From LMDS01 sp039930465 (lineage in GTDB: Bacteria > Pseudomonadota > Gammaproteobacteria > Burkholderiales > Burkholderiaceae_C), in the NCBI GenBank assembly GCA_039930465.1, contig JBDTTU010000001.1:1-64000 (forward strand): 64,000 nt of DNA, given 5' to 3'. Positions 1 to 9,232 of this stretch are shown piece by piece; positions within the stretch are counted from its first letter, which is position 1, and every line of letters starts with the position of its first letter. Made by a program: the position numbers and the translations under genes. The notes under the pieces were generated by a model. It was given only the letters and a program-made list of their open reading frames with translations, ran no database searches and was not told the origin of the DNA.

Positions 1-1
1 C

Positions 2-184
2 ACGCTGGTCTGCCTGCTGCCCGAGTTCCTGGTCCTGAAGTACAACGTGCCGTTCAATTTCGGCGGCACATCGCTCCTGATCATCGTCGTCGTGACGATG
101 GACTTCTGGGCTCAGGTGCAGAGTTATGTGATGAGCCAGCAGTACGAGTCACTGCTCAAGAAGGCCAACTTCAAAGCGAGCTGA
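2..184 (+). CDS. secY: Preprotein translocase subunit SecY, C-terminal end (partial)
   Basis: This is the last 60 codons of an open frame that enters from the left edge and stops at TGA 182-184. The translation contains a hydrophobic segment (TSLLIIVVVTMDFWAQVQSY) followed by a short basic tail ending KKANFKAS, typical of the final transmembrane helix and cytosolic C-terminus of SecY, the channel subunit of the Sec translocon in the inner membrane. The gene following it 8 bp later is infA, the usual order in the betaproteobacterial spc/alpha ribosomal cluster, which supports the call. Most of the protein lies outside the window. Confidence 0.92.
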   Translation, partial: TLVCLLPEFLVLKYNVPFNFGGTSLLIIVVVTMDFWAQVQSYVMSQQYESLLKKANFKAS

Positions 185-192
185 TTGAGTAC

Positions 193-411
193 ATGGCAAA
201 AGACGATGTGATTCAGATGCAGGGCGAGATTCTCGAGAATCTGCCCAATGCAACGTTTCGAGTGAAGCTGGAAAACGGGCACGTCGTGCTCGGCCACATC
301 TCCGGCAAGATGCGCATGCACTACATCCGCATCCTGCCTGGCGACAAGGTCACGGTTGAGTTGACGCCCTACGATCTGAGCCGAGCACGCATCGTGTTCC
401 GGGCAAAGTGA
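193..411 (+). CDS. infA: Translation initiation factor IF-1
   Basis: The 72-residue product is a complete S1/OB-fold protein of the standard IF-1 length. It carries the family signatures GEILENLPNATFRVKLENGH and GKMRMHYIRILPGDKV. IF-1 binds the A site of the 30S subunit during initiation together with IF-2 and IF-3. The gene lies 8 bp after secY and 29 bp before rpmJ and is probably co-transcribed with the ribosomal protein genes. No strong Shine-Dalgarno sequence precedes the ATG, so translation may be coupled to the end of secY. Confidence 0.98.
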   Translation: MAKDDVIQMQGEILENLPNATFRVKLENGHVVLGHISGKMRMHYIRILPGDKVTVELTPYDLSRARIVFRAK

Positions 412-440
412 GCAGCGGTCTTAAGGTTTAGGAGAAGAGA

Positions 441-554
441 ATGAAAGTCGCAGCATCGGTCAAGAAAATGTGCCGCAATTGCAAGGTGATCCGTCGCAAG
501 GGCGTCGTGCGCGTCATTTGCACCGACCCGCGTCACAAGCAGCGTCAAGGTTAA
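441..554 (+). CDS. rpmJ: 50S ribosomal protein L36
   Basis: A 37-residue basic protein begins at ATG 441 after a good ribosome-binding site (GGAGAAGAGA). It contains the L36 zinc-ribbon pattern: MCRNC followed by CTDPRHKQRQG, giving the C-x2-C-x12-C-x4-H spacing of the zinc-binding type. L36 is the smallest protein of the large subunit. It sits between infA and rpsM, the conserved place for this gene. Confidence 0.97.
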   Translation: MKVAASVKKMCRNCKVIRRKGVVRVICTDPRHKQRQG

Positions 555-566
555 GAGAGAACGAAC

Positions 567-929
567 ATGGCACGTATTGCTGGTATCAACATTCCGCCGC
601 ACAAGCACACCGAAATCGGTCTGACTTCGATCTACGGCATCGGCCGCACCACGGCGCAGAAGATCTGCACGAACAGCAATGTGCCGTTCGATCGCAAGGT
701 CAAGGACCTGACCGACACCGATCTCGAAAAGATCCGGGAAGAAATCGGCCGCCTGACGATCGAAGGCGACCTGCGTCGCGAAATGTCGATCAACATCAAG
801 CGCCTGATGGACCTGGGCTGCTACCGTGGCTTTCGCCATCGCCGCGGCCTGCCGGTCCGCGGCCAGCGCACCAAGACGAACGCTCGCACCCGCAAGGGCC
901 CGCGCAAGTCGGGCGTCGTGAAGAAGTGA
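567..929 (+). CDS. rpsM: 30S ribosomal protein S13
   Basis: The product is 120 residues, the usual length. It starts MARIAGINIPPHKHTEIGLT and contains the helix-hairpin-helix stretch IYGIGRTTAQKIC. The basic C-terminal tail (RHRRGLPVRGQRTKTNART, then KGPRK) is the tRNA-contacting extension. S13 lies at the head of the small subunit, contacting the tRNAs and the large subunit. The gene is 12 bp after rpmJ with GAGAGAACG before the ATG, and is followed by rpsK in the standard alpha-operon order. Confidence 0.98.
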   Translation: MARIAGINIPPHKHTEIGLTSIYGIGRTTAQKICTNSNVPFDRKVKDLTDTDLEKIREEIGRLTIEGDLRREMSINIKRLMDLGCYRGFRHRRGLPVRGQRTKTNARTRKGPRKSGVVKK

Positions 930-978
930 TCTGACGGTCTTTCGTCGAATCACATCTACAGAATAAGCAAAGGTCAAC

Positions 979-1383
979 ATGGCTAAGTCACCCGTCAACA
1001 CCGCCGCCCAGCGCGTGCGCAAGAAAGTCCGCAAGAACGTTGCGGACGGTGTCGCGCACGTCCACGCGTCGTTCAACAACACGATCATCACCATCACCGA
1101 TCGTCAGGGCGGCGCGCTGTCCTGGGCATCGAGCGGTGGCCAGGGTTTCAAGGGCTCCCGCAAGAGCACGCCGTTCGCTGCGCAGGTCGCCGCCGAAGTG
1201 GCGGGTCGCGCAGCGCAAGACCAGGGCATCAAGAACCTCGACGTGCGGATCAAGGGCCCCGGCCCGGGCCGCGAGTCGTCGGTTCGCGCACTGGCATCAC
1301 TGGGTATCCGCATCAACTCGATTTCCGATGTGACGCCAGTGCCGCACAACGGTTGCCGCCCGCAAAAGCGTCGCCGTATCTGA
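979..1383 (+). CDS. rpsK: 30S ribosomal protein S11
   Basis: A 134-residue product with the S11 hallmarks: GVAHVHASFNNTIITITDRQ, then GFKGSRKSTPFAAQVAAE and the C-terminal PVPHNGCRPQKRRRI. S11 binds 16S rRNA on the platform of the small subunit and helps shape the mRNA exit region. It follows rpsM by 49 bp. A 211-bp spacer separates it from rpsD, longer than other gaps in this operon and containing a perfect hairpin. Confidence 0.98.
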   Translation: MAKSPVNTAAQRVRKKVRKNVADGVAHVHASFNNTIITITDRQGGALSWASSGGQGFKGSRKSTPFAAQVAAEVAGRAAQDQGIKNLDVRIKGPGPGRESSVRALASLGIRINSISDVTPVPHNGCRPQKRRRI

Positions 1384-1388
1384 TCGAT

Positions 1389-1414
1389 TCACGGTGACGT
1401 CGAAGTCACCGTGA
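1389..1414 (+). promoter_or_regulatory. Perfect hairpin in the rpsK-rpsD spacer
   Basis: Six bases after the rpsK stop codon there is a perfect inverted repeat: arm TCACGGTGAC (1389-1398), loop GTCGAA, arm GTCACCGTGA (1405-1414). No T tract follows, so it is not a simple intrinsic terminator. It could be an mRNA processing or stabilising element, or a leader structure for rpsD, whose product is the autoregulator of this operon in Escherichia coli. The rest of the 1384-1594 spacer shows no coding sequence. Confidence 0.55.
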
Positions 1415-1594
1415 TCCCGCGTCGGTGCTGCTTTCGGGCTGCGCCGACTTTTTCGTTGAAGCCGGCTGAACTCGCAGAGCCAGTCCGGACTTCTTGAAGC
1501 CCACCGTCTGAGCGCACAAAACAACACTCGCCAGACTCGCGCAAGCCGCGCCGCACACCGGCAGCCTGCGTCAGATTGAACACAAGGACACAAC

Positions 1595-2218
<624 letters not shown>

Positions 2219-2374
2219 ACGCTCAGACGAGCGGGGTGGCGGCGAACGCCGGCACCTCCTCCCGGTTTTATTGCTCCATATGCCGGCAGTGGAGCAGCTA
2301 TCTTTCTCGCCCGGCGCTGTCCATCAGCCTTATCGGCGTAACGAGCCGAGGGTATTGAGACTCACAGGACTTCA

Positions 2375-3361
2375 ATGCAAACCAATCTGCTGAAACCCAA
2401 AGCCATCCATGTCGAGCCGCTTGGCGGCAACCGTGCCAAGGCCACGCTCGAACCTTTCGAGCGCGGTTACGGCCACACTCTGGGCAACGCGCTGCGCCGC
2501 GTGTTGCTGTCTTCGATGGTTGGCTACGCGCCCACCGAAGTCACGATCGCCGGCGTGTTGCACGAATACTCCGCCATCGATGGCGTGCAGGAAGACGTCG
2601 TCCACATCATGCTGAACCTGAAGGGCGTGGTGTTCCGCCTTCACAACCGCGATGAAGTGACGCTGGTGCTGCGCAAGGAAGGCGAAGGCCCGGTCACGGC
2701 CGGCGACATCCAGACCCCGCACGACGTGGAAATCATCAACCCCGAGCACGTGATCGCGCACCTGTCGCACGGCGGCAAGCTCGACATGCAGATCAAGGTC
2801 GAAAAGGGCCGTGGTTATGTGCCGGGCACGATGCGCCGTTTCGGCGACGAGCCGACCAAGTCGATCGGCCGCATCGTTCTCGATGCGTCGTTCTCGCCGG
2901 TCGCTCGTGTGAGCTACACGGTTGAAAGCGCCCGTGTCGAGCAGCGTACCGACCTCGACAAGCTGGTGATGGAGATCGTGACCAACGGCGCGATCACGCC
3001 CGAAGAAGCGATCCGCAATTCGGCCAAGATTCTGGTCGAGCAGCTTGCCGTGTTCGCGCAGCTCGATGTCAACGACATCCCGGCTTTCGATGCGCCGCAA
3101 CAGCGCAACACGCAGTTCGACCCGATCCTGCTGCGCCCGGTCGACGAGCTCGAGCTCACGGTGCGTTCGGCCAACTGCCTGAAGGCCGAGAACATCTACT
3201 ACATCGGCGACCTGATCCAGCGCACCGAGACCGAGCTGCTGAAGACCCCGAACCTGGGTCGCAAGTCGCTCAACGAAATCAAGGAAGTGCTGGCTTCGCG
3301 CGGGCTCACGCTCGGAGCGCGCCTCGAGAATTGGCCGCCGCAAGGTTTGGACAAGCGATAA
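2375..3361 (+). CDS. rpoA: DNA-directed RNA polymerase subunit alpha
   Basis: A 328-residue protein, the usual length. The N-terminal dimerisation domain includes FERGYGHTLGNALRRVLLSS and GVQEDVVHIMLNLKGV. A linker leads to the C-terminal domain (about residues 245-328) with LLRPVDELELTVRSANCLKA and NLGRKSLNEIKEVLASRGL, the region that contacts UP elements and activators. It lies 156 bp after rpsD and 89 bp before rplQ, as in other betaproteobacterial alpha operons. Confidence 0.98.
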   Translation: MQTNLLKPKAIHVEPLGGNRAKATLEPFERGYGHTLGNALRRVLLSSMVGYAPTEVTIAGVLHEYSAIDGVQEDVVHIMLNLKGVVFRLHNRDEVTLVLRKEGEGPVTAGDIQTPHDVEIINPEHVIAHLSHGGKLDMQIKVEKGRGYVPGTMRRFGDEPTKSIGRIVLDASFSPVARVSYTVESARVEQRTDLDKLVMEIVTNGAITPEEAIRNSAKILVEQLAVFAQLDVNDIPAFDAPQQRNTQFDPILLRPVDELELTVRSANCLKAENIYYIGDLIQRTETELLKTPNLGRKSLNEIKEVLASRGLTLGARLENWPPQGLDKR

Positions 3362-3394
3362 CAAGAACAGGGCCGCCACGACGGCCCGGTGCAC

Positions 3395-3420
3395 CCGGCA
3401 GTACCTGATACGGCTGCCGG
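3395..3420 (+). promoter_or_regulatory. Hairpin in the rpoA-rplQ leader
   Basis: The spacer holds an inverted repeat with arms CCGGCAG (3395-3401) and CTGCCGG (3414-3420) around a 12-nt loop. Just upstream, GGGCCG and CGGCCC (about 3370-3387) can form a second stem. It ends about 30 bp before the rplQ start. A role in mRNA processing or in rplQ translation is possible but not demonstrated by sequence alone. Confidence 0.35.
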
Positions 3421-3450
3421 TATTCAAAACAGTCAGAAAGGTAAAGCACC

Positions 3451-3843
3451 ATGCGTCACCGTCACGGACTTCGCAAACTCAACCGCACTTCGGAGCACCG
3501 CCAGGCGATGCTGCGCAACATGTGCAACTCGCTGCTGCAGCACGAAGCGATCAAGACCACGGTCCCCAAGGCCAAGGAACTGCGCCGCGTCGTCGAGCCG
3601 CTCATCACGCTCGCCAAGGAAGCCACGCTGTCGAACCGCCGCCTCGCGTTCAACCGCCTGCGCGACCGCGACATCGTCACCAAGCTGTTCAACGAACTGG
3701 GCCCGCGCTACAAGGCGCGCCCGGGCGGCTACACGCGCATCCTGAAAATGGGTTTCCGCGTGGGTGACAACGCACCCATGGCCTTCGTCGAGTTGGTCGA
3801 CCGCCCCGAGCCCGTGGCCGTCGAAGCCAAGGCCGAAGAGTAA
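3451..3843 (+). CDS. rplQ: 50S ribosomal protein L17
   Basis: A 130-residue protein starting MRHRHGLRKLNRTSEHRQAM, the L17 signature, with KAKELRRVVEPLITLAKE and the conserved YKARPGGYTRILKMGFRVGD near the end. L17 lies near the polypeptide exit tunnel on the 50S subunit. A strong ribosome-binding site (AGAAAGGTAAAG) precedes the ATG. It is the last gene of the alpha operon and is followed by a convincing terminator hairpin. Confidence 0.98.
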   Translation: MRHRHGLRKLNRTSEHRQAMLRNMCNSLLQHEAIKTTVPKAKELRRVVEPLITLAKEATLSNRRLAFNRLRDRDIVTKLFNELGPRYKARPGGYTRILKMGFRVGDNAPMAFVELVDRPEPVAVEAKAEE

Positions 3844-3874
3844 ACACTCGGCAGGCGCAACGCGTCTGGAAGAC

Positions 3875-3905
3875 AAGGGCCGGCACATGCTGGCCTTTGT
3901 CGTTT
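3875..3905 (+). terminator. Terminator of the alpha operon
   Basis: The arms AAGGGCCGGC (3875-3884) and GCTGGCCTTT (3889-3898) pair over ten positions with two G-T wobbles, around the loop ACAT. A partly T-rich tail (TTTGTCGTTT) follows. The site is 31 bp after the rplQ stop and before the next transcription unit, fitting a rho-independent terminator. Confidence 0.8.
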
Positions 3906-3961
3906 CTGGCGATGGCGATGGCGCCAGCACGAATCAACCGCCTTTGGCACACTCCACCGCC

Positions 3962-4882
3962 ATGCCCCAACCGCTGCTGCGCCTGTCGCACCTCGTGAAG
4001 AAGTTCGGCGATGCCACCGTCGTCGACGACTTGTCGCTCGAGATCCAGCCCGGCGAGTGCCTGGGCGTGATCGGGCCGAATGGCGCCGGCAAGACGACCA
4101 CGATCCGCATGTGCCTGGGCCTGACCGGCCCCGACGCCGGCAGCATCGAAGCCTTCGGCCTGCCGATCCCGCAGCGCGTGCGTGAGGCGAAAAGCCGCAT
4201 CGGCGTCGTGACGCAGTTCGACAGCCTCGACCCCGATTTCACCTGCGCCGAAAACCTGCGGGTCTACGGCAGCTACTTCGGGCTGCCCAAGGCCACCATC
4301 GAAGAGCGCATTCCAAAGTTGCTCGCGTTCGCGCACCTGCAAGCCAAGGCTGCCGCCAAACCTGGCGAACTCTCGGGCGGTATGAAACGCCGCCTGAGCC
4401 TGGGCCGCGCGCTCATCAATGACCCCGACCTGCTGCTGCTCGACGAGCCCACCACCGGCCTCGACCCGCAAGCGCGCCACCTGATGTGGGAGCGCCTGCA
4501 AGACCTGCTCAAACAGGGCAAGGCGATTCTGCTGACCACGCATTTCATGGACGAAGCCGAGCGCTTGTGCGACCGCCTGATCGTGCTCGACCACGGCCGC
4601 AAGATCGCGGAAGGCACGCCGCGCGGCCTGATCCGCGAACATCTTGAAACCGATGTGGTCGAGGTCTACGGTGAGGGCGCCGCTGCGCTGGCTGCGACCC
4701 ACTCCGCCTTGGCCGAGCGGGTCGAAGCCAGTGGCGAAACCGTGTTTTTCTACCTGCACGATACCAAGCCCCTGCTCGCCGCGCTGGCCGAGAATCACAG
4801 CGTGCGCTACCTGCACCGCCCGGCCAACCTCGAAGACCTGTTCCTGAAGCTCACCGGCCGGCAGATTCGCGACGACGCCTGA
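3962..4882 (+). CDS. nodI: NodI-type ABC transporter ATP-binding protein
   Basis: A 306-residue ATPase. It has Walker A GPNGAGKTTT, signature LSGGMKRRLSLGRALI, Walker B LLLLDEPTTGLD and a switch histidine in LLTTHFMDEAERLCDRLIVL, followed by a roughly 80-residue C-terminal extension. This is the NodI/DrrA group of ABC-2 exporters. The frame stays open upstream to 3764, inside rplQ, but the protein homology begins at ATG 3962 (MPQPLLRLSHLVKKFGDATV), which also clears the terminator. The permease gene follows after 17 bp. NodI was named for lipo-chitooligosaccharide export in rhizobia, but homologues are common in non-symbiotic Burkholderiales and the substrate here is unknown. Confidence 0.9.
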   Translation: MPQPLLRLSHLVKKFGDATVVDDLSLEIQPGECLGVIGPNGAGKTTTIRMCLGLTGPDAGSIEAFGLPIPQRVREAKSRIGVVTQFDSLDPDFTCAENLRVYGSYFGLPKATIEERIPKLLAFAHLQAKAAAKPGELSGGMKRRLSLGRALINDPDLLLLDEPTTGLDPQARHLMWERLQDLLKQGKAILLTTHFMDEAERLCDRLIVLDHGRKIAEGTPRGLIREHLETDVVEVYGEGAAALAATHSALAERVEASGETVFFYLHDTKPLLAALAENHSVRYLHRPANLEDLFLKLTGRQIRDDA

Positions 4883-4899
4883 GCCACTGCCCACCCACC

Positions 4900-5685
4900 A
4901 TGCTCGTTTCGTTCACCGCCCCGCCCAGCATCTCGCGCCGCTTCTGGCCGGTTTTCATGCGCAACCTGCTGGTGTGGCGCAAGCTCGCCGTGCCCAGCGT
5001 GATCGGCAACATCGCCGAGCCACTGATCACGCTCGTCGCTTTCGGATACGGCCTCGGTTCGATGATCGGGCAGATCGACGGCCGGCCCTACATCCAGTTC
5101 CTCGCTTCCGGCAGCATCGTCGTCAGCGCCGCATTGGCAGCGACTTTCGAAGCGCTGTACTCGGCCTATTCGCGCATGCAGATGCAGAAGACCTGGGACA
5201 GCATCATGAACGCGCCGATCGCGCTCGACGACATCGTCTTTGCCGAAATGTTGTGGGCTGCTTTCAAGTCGCTGTTTTCGGTGGCTGCGATCATGCTCGT
5301 GATCTGGGTGCTGGGCATCAGCCGCGAGCCGACGATGCTGCTGGCCCTGCCCTTGCTCGGCCTGGTGGGCATCACCTTTGCATCGGTTGCGCTCGTCTTC
5401 AACGCGCTGGCCAAAGGCTACGACTTCTTCACCTACTACTTCACGCTCGTCATCACGCCGATGACGTTCTTGTCGGGAGTGTATTTTCCGATCGAGCAGA
5501 TGCCTGGCTGGCTGCAGACGGTTGCGCACGCGCTGCCACTCACCGCCGCCGTGGAACTGGTGCGCCCGCTCATCCTGGGCACGCCTACCGGCGATGTGCT
5601 GTGGCCGGTGGGCGTGCTCGCGGTGTATGCGGTCGGCGGCTACTATCTCGCGCTGGTGCTTACGCGACGGCGCTTCTTCAAGTAA
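4900..5685 (+). CDS. nodJ: NodJ-type ABC-2 transporter permease
   Basis: A 261-residue membrane protein, matching the NodJ length. About six hydrophobic segments are visible, including VIGNIAEPLITLVAFGYGLG, SIVVSAALAATFEALYSAYS and MLLALPLLGLVGITFASVAL. The conserved family features FFTYYFTLVITPMTFLSGVYFP and PIEQMPGWLQTVAHALPLTA are present. It is the inner-membrane partner of the ATPase immediately upstream, and the two probably form one export complex from a two-gene operon. The transported substrate cannot be inferred. Confidence 0.9.
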   Translation: MLVSFTAPPSISRRFWPVFMRNLLVWRKLAVPSVIGNIAEPLITLVAFGYGLGSMIGQIDGRPYIQFLASGSIVVSAALAATFEALYSAYSRMQMQKTWDSIMNAPIALDDIVFAEMLWAAFKSLFSVAAIMLVIWVLGISREPTMLLALPLLGLVGITFASVALVFNALAKGYDFFTYYFTLVITPMTFLSGVYFPIEQMPGWLQTVAHALPLTAAVELVRPLILGTPTGDVLWPVGVLAVYAVGGYYLALVLTRRRFFK

Positions 5686-5743
5686 TCGGGAACCTCGGCA
5701 AGCGACGAAGGTCTTTCCGGGTACACGAAACATCCACGACAAC

Positions 5744-7600
5744 ATGCAGACGCGAACCTTCCCCACCTGGTGGCTGCGGCTCATCGCAGCGCTGATGCTC
5801 GTGTTCGCGGGCATGCAGGCCGTGCATGCGGCCGACGAGTTCCTCGACCCGAACGTGGCGTTCAAGCTCGCCGCCCGTGCCGTCGACGAGCGCACGGTCG
5901 AGGTCACGTTCACGGTCGCGCCGGCCTACTATCTTTACCGCGACCAGTTCAAGTTCGCGGCCAACGGCGCCACGCTCGGCACACCCGACATCCCGAAGGG
6001 CAAGGTCAAGTTCGACGAAACCTTCCAGAAGAACGTCGAGACCCACCGCGACCTGGTGCGCATCACCGTGCCGGTGCAACAGGCCGAGCCGAAGTTCCAG
6101 CTGCTGGTGTCGAACCAGGGCTGCGCCGACCAGGGCCTGTGCTACCCACCGATGCAGCGCGGCCTGATCGTGAGCCTGGCCGGCTACGGCGGCGACGGCA
6201 CGGCACGCCTCATGACGGCGGCCGAAACCGCCGCGCTCGACCCGAGCGCTCCGCCCGCCGCGGCAACGAGCGCGGCCGTGGAAGGCACGGCTTCTTCGGC
6301 CGATGGCTCAGGCATGGACGCGGCGCTGCGCGGTGGCAAGTTCTGGCCCGTGGTCGGCGTGTTCTTCATTGCCGGCGTGCTGCTCTCGCTCACGCCTTGC
6401 GTATTGCCGATGTTGCCGATCCTGTCTTCGATCATCGTCGGCCAAGGCACGCAGGTGTCGCGTGGCCGCGGGTTTTCGCTCGCGCTCAGTTATTCGCTCG
6501 GCATGGCGATGGTCTACACCGCGCTCGGCGTGGCGGCCGGCCTGGCGGGCGAAGGCCTGGCTGCGACGCTGCAAAACCCCTGGGTGCTGTCGCTGTTCGC
6601 GGCCGGGCTGGTGGCGCTGTCGCTGTCGATGTTCGGTGCCTACGAACTGCAGTTGCCGAGCGCTTTGACCGGCCGGCTCACGCAGGCCTCGCAGCGCCTG
6701 CCGGCCGGTCGTTTCGCCAGCGTGTTTGCGATGGGCGGTGTCTCGGCGTTGATCGTCAGCCCGTGCGTGGCGGCGCCGCTGGCCGGTGCGCTGGTCTACC
6801 TGAGCCAGACGCGTGACGTGTGGCTCGGTGGCACGGCCTTGTTTTCGCTGGCGGCCGGCATGAGCATTCCGCTGCTGCTGGTCGGTGCTTCCGCGGGCGC
6901 TCTGCTGCCGCGCGCGGGTGGCTGGATGACCGAAGTGAAACGCCTGTTCGGCCTGCTGCTGCTCGGCGTGGCGCTCTGGACCGTGCAGTCGATCTTGCCC
7001 GCCGGCCTGGTGTTGGCGCTGTGGGGCGCGCTGCTGATCTGCTCGGCCGTGATGCTGGTGTCGTACCACCAGCACCGAGGGCACCGCGGCGAGTTGTCGA
7101 AGAGTTTGTGGCGCCGATCGGTGGCTGCCGTGCTGGCGATTTGTGGCCTGCTGCAGTTGGCGGGGGCGGCTTCGGGCGGCATCGATCCGCTGCAACCTTT
7201 GTCGCACCTCGCAGCCCGTGGGGGCGCGGCGGGCAGTCACGTGGGCCCGGTGTTCAATGCCGTGCGCAGCGTGGCCGAACTCGACAACGCGCTGCGCACC
7301 AGCGGCCGCCCCGTGATGCTCGACTTCTATGCCGACTGGTGCGTCTCGTGCAAGGAGATGGAACGCTTCACCTTCGTCGACCCGGAGGTGCAGAAAAAAC
7401 TCGCCGGCGCGTTGCTGCTCAAAGCCGATGTGACCGCCAACAACGCAGAAGACCGCGAGCTTCTCAAGCGCTTTCAGTTGTTCGGCCCACCCGGCACGAT
7501 CTTCTTCGACGCACAAGGCCGCGAGATCGCCGACACGCGCGTCATTGGCTACCAGAACAGCCCGCGATTCCTGCAGACCTTGAGCCGTGCCGGCCTCTGA
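5744..7600 (+). CDS. dsbD: Thiol:disulfide interchange protein DsbD
   Basis: A 618-residue protein with the three DsbD parts. A signal peptide (residues 1-29, cleavage after AVHA) leads to a periplasmic domain with the reactive pair in CADQGLC. The transmembrane domain has the paired cysteines in LTPCVLPMLP and VSPCVAAPL. The C-terminal thioredoxin domain has YADWCVSCKEMERF near residue 533. DsbD carries electrons from cytosolic thioredoxin to periplasmic DsbC/DsbG and cytochrome maturation proteins. The frame is open further upstream into nodJ, but ATG 5744 gives the signal peptide directly and is the likely start. It ends 44 bp before the tRNA gene. Confidence 0.95.
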   Translation: MQTRTFPTWWLRLIAALMLVFAGMQAVHAADEFLDPNVAFKLAARAVDERTVEVTFTVAPAYYLYRDQFKFAANGATLGTPDIPKGKVKFDETFQKNVETHRDLVRITVPVQQAEPKFQLLVSNQGCADQGLCYPPMQRGLIVSLAGYGGDGTARLMTAAETAALDPSAPPAAATSAAVEGTASSADGSGMDAALRGGKFWPVVGVFFIAGVLLSLTPCVLPMLPILSSIIVGQGTQVSRGRGFSLALSYSLGMAMVYTALGVAAGLAGEGLAATLQNPWVLSLFAAGLVALSLSMFGAYELQLPSALTGRLTQASQRLPAGRFASVFAMGGVSALIVSPCVAAPLAGALVYLSQTRDVWLGGTALFSLAAGMSIPLLLVGASAGALLPRAGGWMTEVKRLFGLLLLGVALWTVQSILPAGLVLALWGALLICSAVMLVSYHQHRGHRGELSKSLWRRSVAAVLAICGLLQLAGAASGGIDPLQPLSHLAARGGAAGSHVGPVFNAVRSVAELDNALRTSGRPVMLDFYADWCVSCKEMERFTFVDPEVQKKLAGALLLKADVTANNAEDRELLKRFQLFGPPGTIFFDAQGREIADTRVIGYQNSPRFLQTLSRAGL

Positions 7601-7626
7601 AACTCGGCACCGCGGTGCGTCTGTGC

Positions 7627-7632
7627 TATAGT
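7627..7632 (+). promoter_or_regulatory. -10 element of the tRNA-Met promoter
   Basis: TATAGT lies 12 bases before the tRNA 5' end, inside TGCTATAGTCACAG, and matches a sigma-70 -10 box in the expected place. No clear -35 box is visible at 16-18 bp upstream. Confidence 0.55.
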
Positions 7633-7644
7633 CACAGGCTCAGT

Positions 7645-7721
<77 letters not shown>

Positions 7722-7736
7722 CGGTTAAAGGCATCA

Positions 7737-7773
7737 CCCCGCCAACGGCAATTAGCTGTTCGGCGGGGTTTTT
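7737..7773 (+). terminator. Terminator downstream of tRNA-fMet
   Basis: CCCCGCC (7737-7743) pairs with GGCGGGG (7762-7768), and the inner AACGGC pairs with GCTGTT around the loop AATTA, leaving one bulged C. The 13-bp stem is followed by TTTTT (7769-7773). It is well placed to end the tRNA transcript. It lies within the 3' coding part of the antisense recombinase gene, so it belongs to the inserted element if the att site is inside the tRNA. Confidence 0.8.
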
Positions 7774-9232
7774 CATTTCCGCGTAGATCGCGCCGTCGTA
7801 ATCTCTCACGAGCGTGATCGGCCCGAGCATCTCGCGCAATATCTGACGGGTTCGTTCGCGATCGGGCTCGGACTCCAGTCTGCGCTGGAGCTCCGTGAGC
7901 ATGTCTCGGTATCGCGAGACGATGTCGCTGATACTGGGCGTCGGTGTCGAATCTGCAACCGAAACAGCGCTTTCAAGCGCCACCATCTCTGTCTCTAGTA
8001 GTCGAAGGCGCTGCATTAGAGCCGCGCTACCGCCCATGCTCGCGACGGCGTCTACGAGGCGATTGATCTCCGCTTGCACTTGGGGCAACCGCTGGCGCGC
8101 CCCCTTCGATTCATCGCCTTCGCGCTCGCTGTCGGCCGCGAGCTGGGCGCCTACCTCTCTTTGAAATTCGACGATGGCGTCGGGCCGTTCCAACTCATAA
8201 CGGACGACCGCGAGCAGTCGTGAATCGACTATCTCGCGGCGCACCTGAAGGCCACTCGGGCACGCCGCCTGACCGCGGTCCTTATGAACGCTGCAACTTT
8301 ACACGCGAGCGTCCGTGGCAACGATGGGCCCCCCACAGTCAGCGCACCGAAGCAACCCGCCAAACAATGTGCGGGGCGGCCGACCTCCCTTGCGAGCCTG
8401 CGCAATGGCGTGCCCGCGAATCGCCTTCCGCGCCATCCGTTCGCGGGCCAAATCCCAAGTCCGCGCATCGACGATCCGTAAGTCCGGCTGCTCTCGGACT
8501 TGCCACTCTGCACGTGGTCGATCCACATAGCGGCGCTTGCCCGAGTCGGGCTCCTTCAGCCATTGCCGACGATTCCAGTAAACGCGGCCGACGTACATCT
8601 CGTTGTTCAGCAGACCAAGACCGCGTGCCGCGCTCCCATGGACCGCGCTGATGGCCCACCGCTTTCCTCTTGGGCTGGGGATGTCGCGCCGGTTCAGCTC
8701 GTGGACGATGGAAATCGGAGACCAGCCATCCACGAAGCGCTCGAATATCCACCGCACGTGCTCGGCCTCCGACTCGTCGATCACAAGTCGACGTCCGCTT
8801 GGGTCCGCCTCGGTTCGGTAACCGTAGCTCCGGCCACCTGCGCTCATTCCCCGCACGAACTGCCCGGCAAGGCCCCGATGAGTCTTGTCCCGAAGGTCGT
8901 CGAGGTATAACTCGTTCACGAGCCCACGCGCGACCCGCATGACCTTGCGGCCCTTTGCAAGGCTGTCGTAGCCATCGCTGGTTCCTATGATGCGAATACC
9001 CCAGAACTCCAGTCGCTTCACGACTTGGTCTTGCTCACCCATGTCGCGGCTGATGCGATCCAGCCCTTCGACGATCAGGACCTCAAAGCGCCCCGCCAAA
9101 GCGTCGCCCAGCAGTGCCTTGCCGCCCGTACGGTACGTCACCGGCACGGCACCGCTGACTCCCTCGTCGCCATGTTCGACAACGACGGACCAGCCCTCGT
9201 TCGCTGCGCGGGCGCGTGCGGCAACGAGTTGA

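Noticed and set aside
3962..5685. Nodulation genes indicating a plant symbiont
   Set aside because: NodI/NodJ-type exporters are common outside rhizobia and no other nod gene is present.
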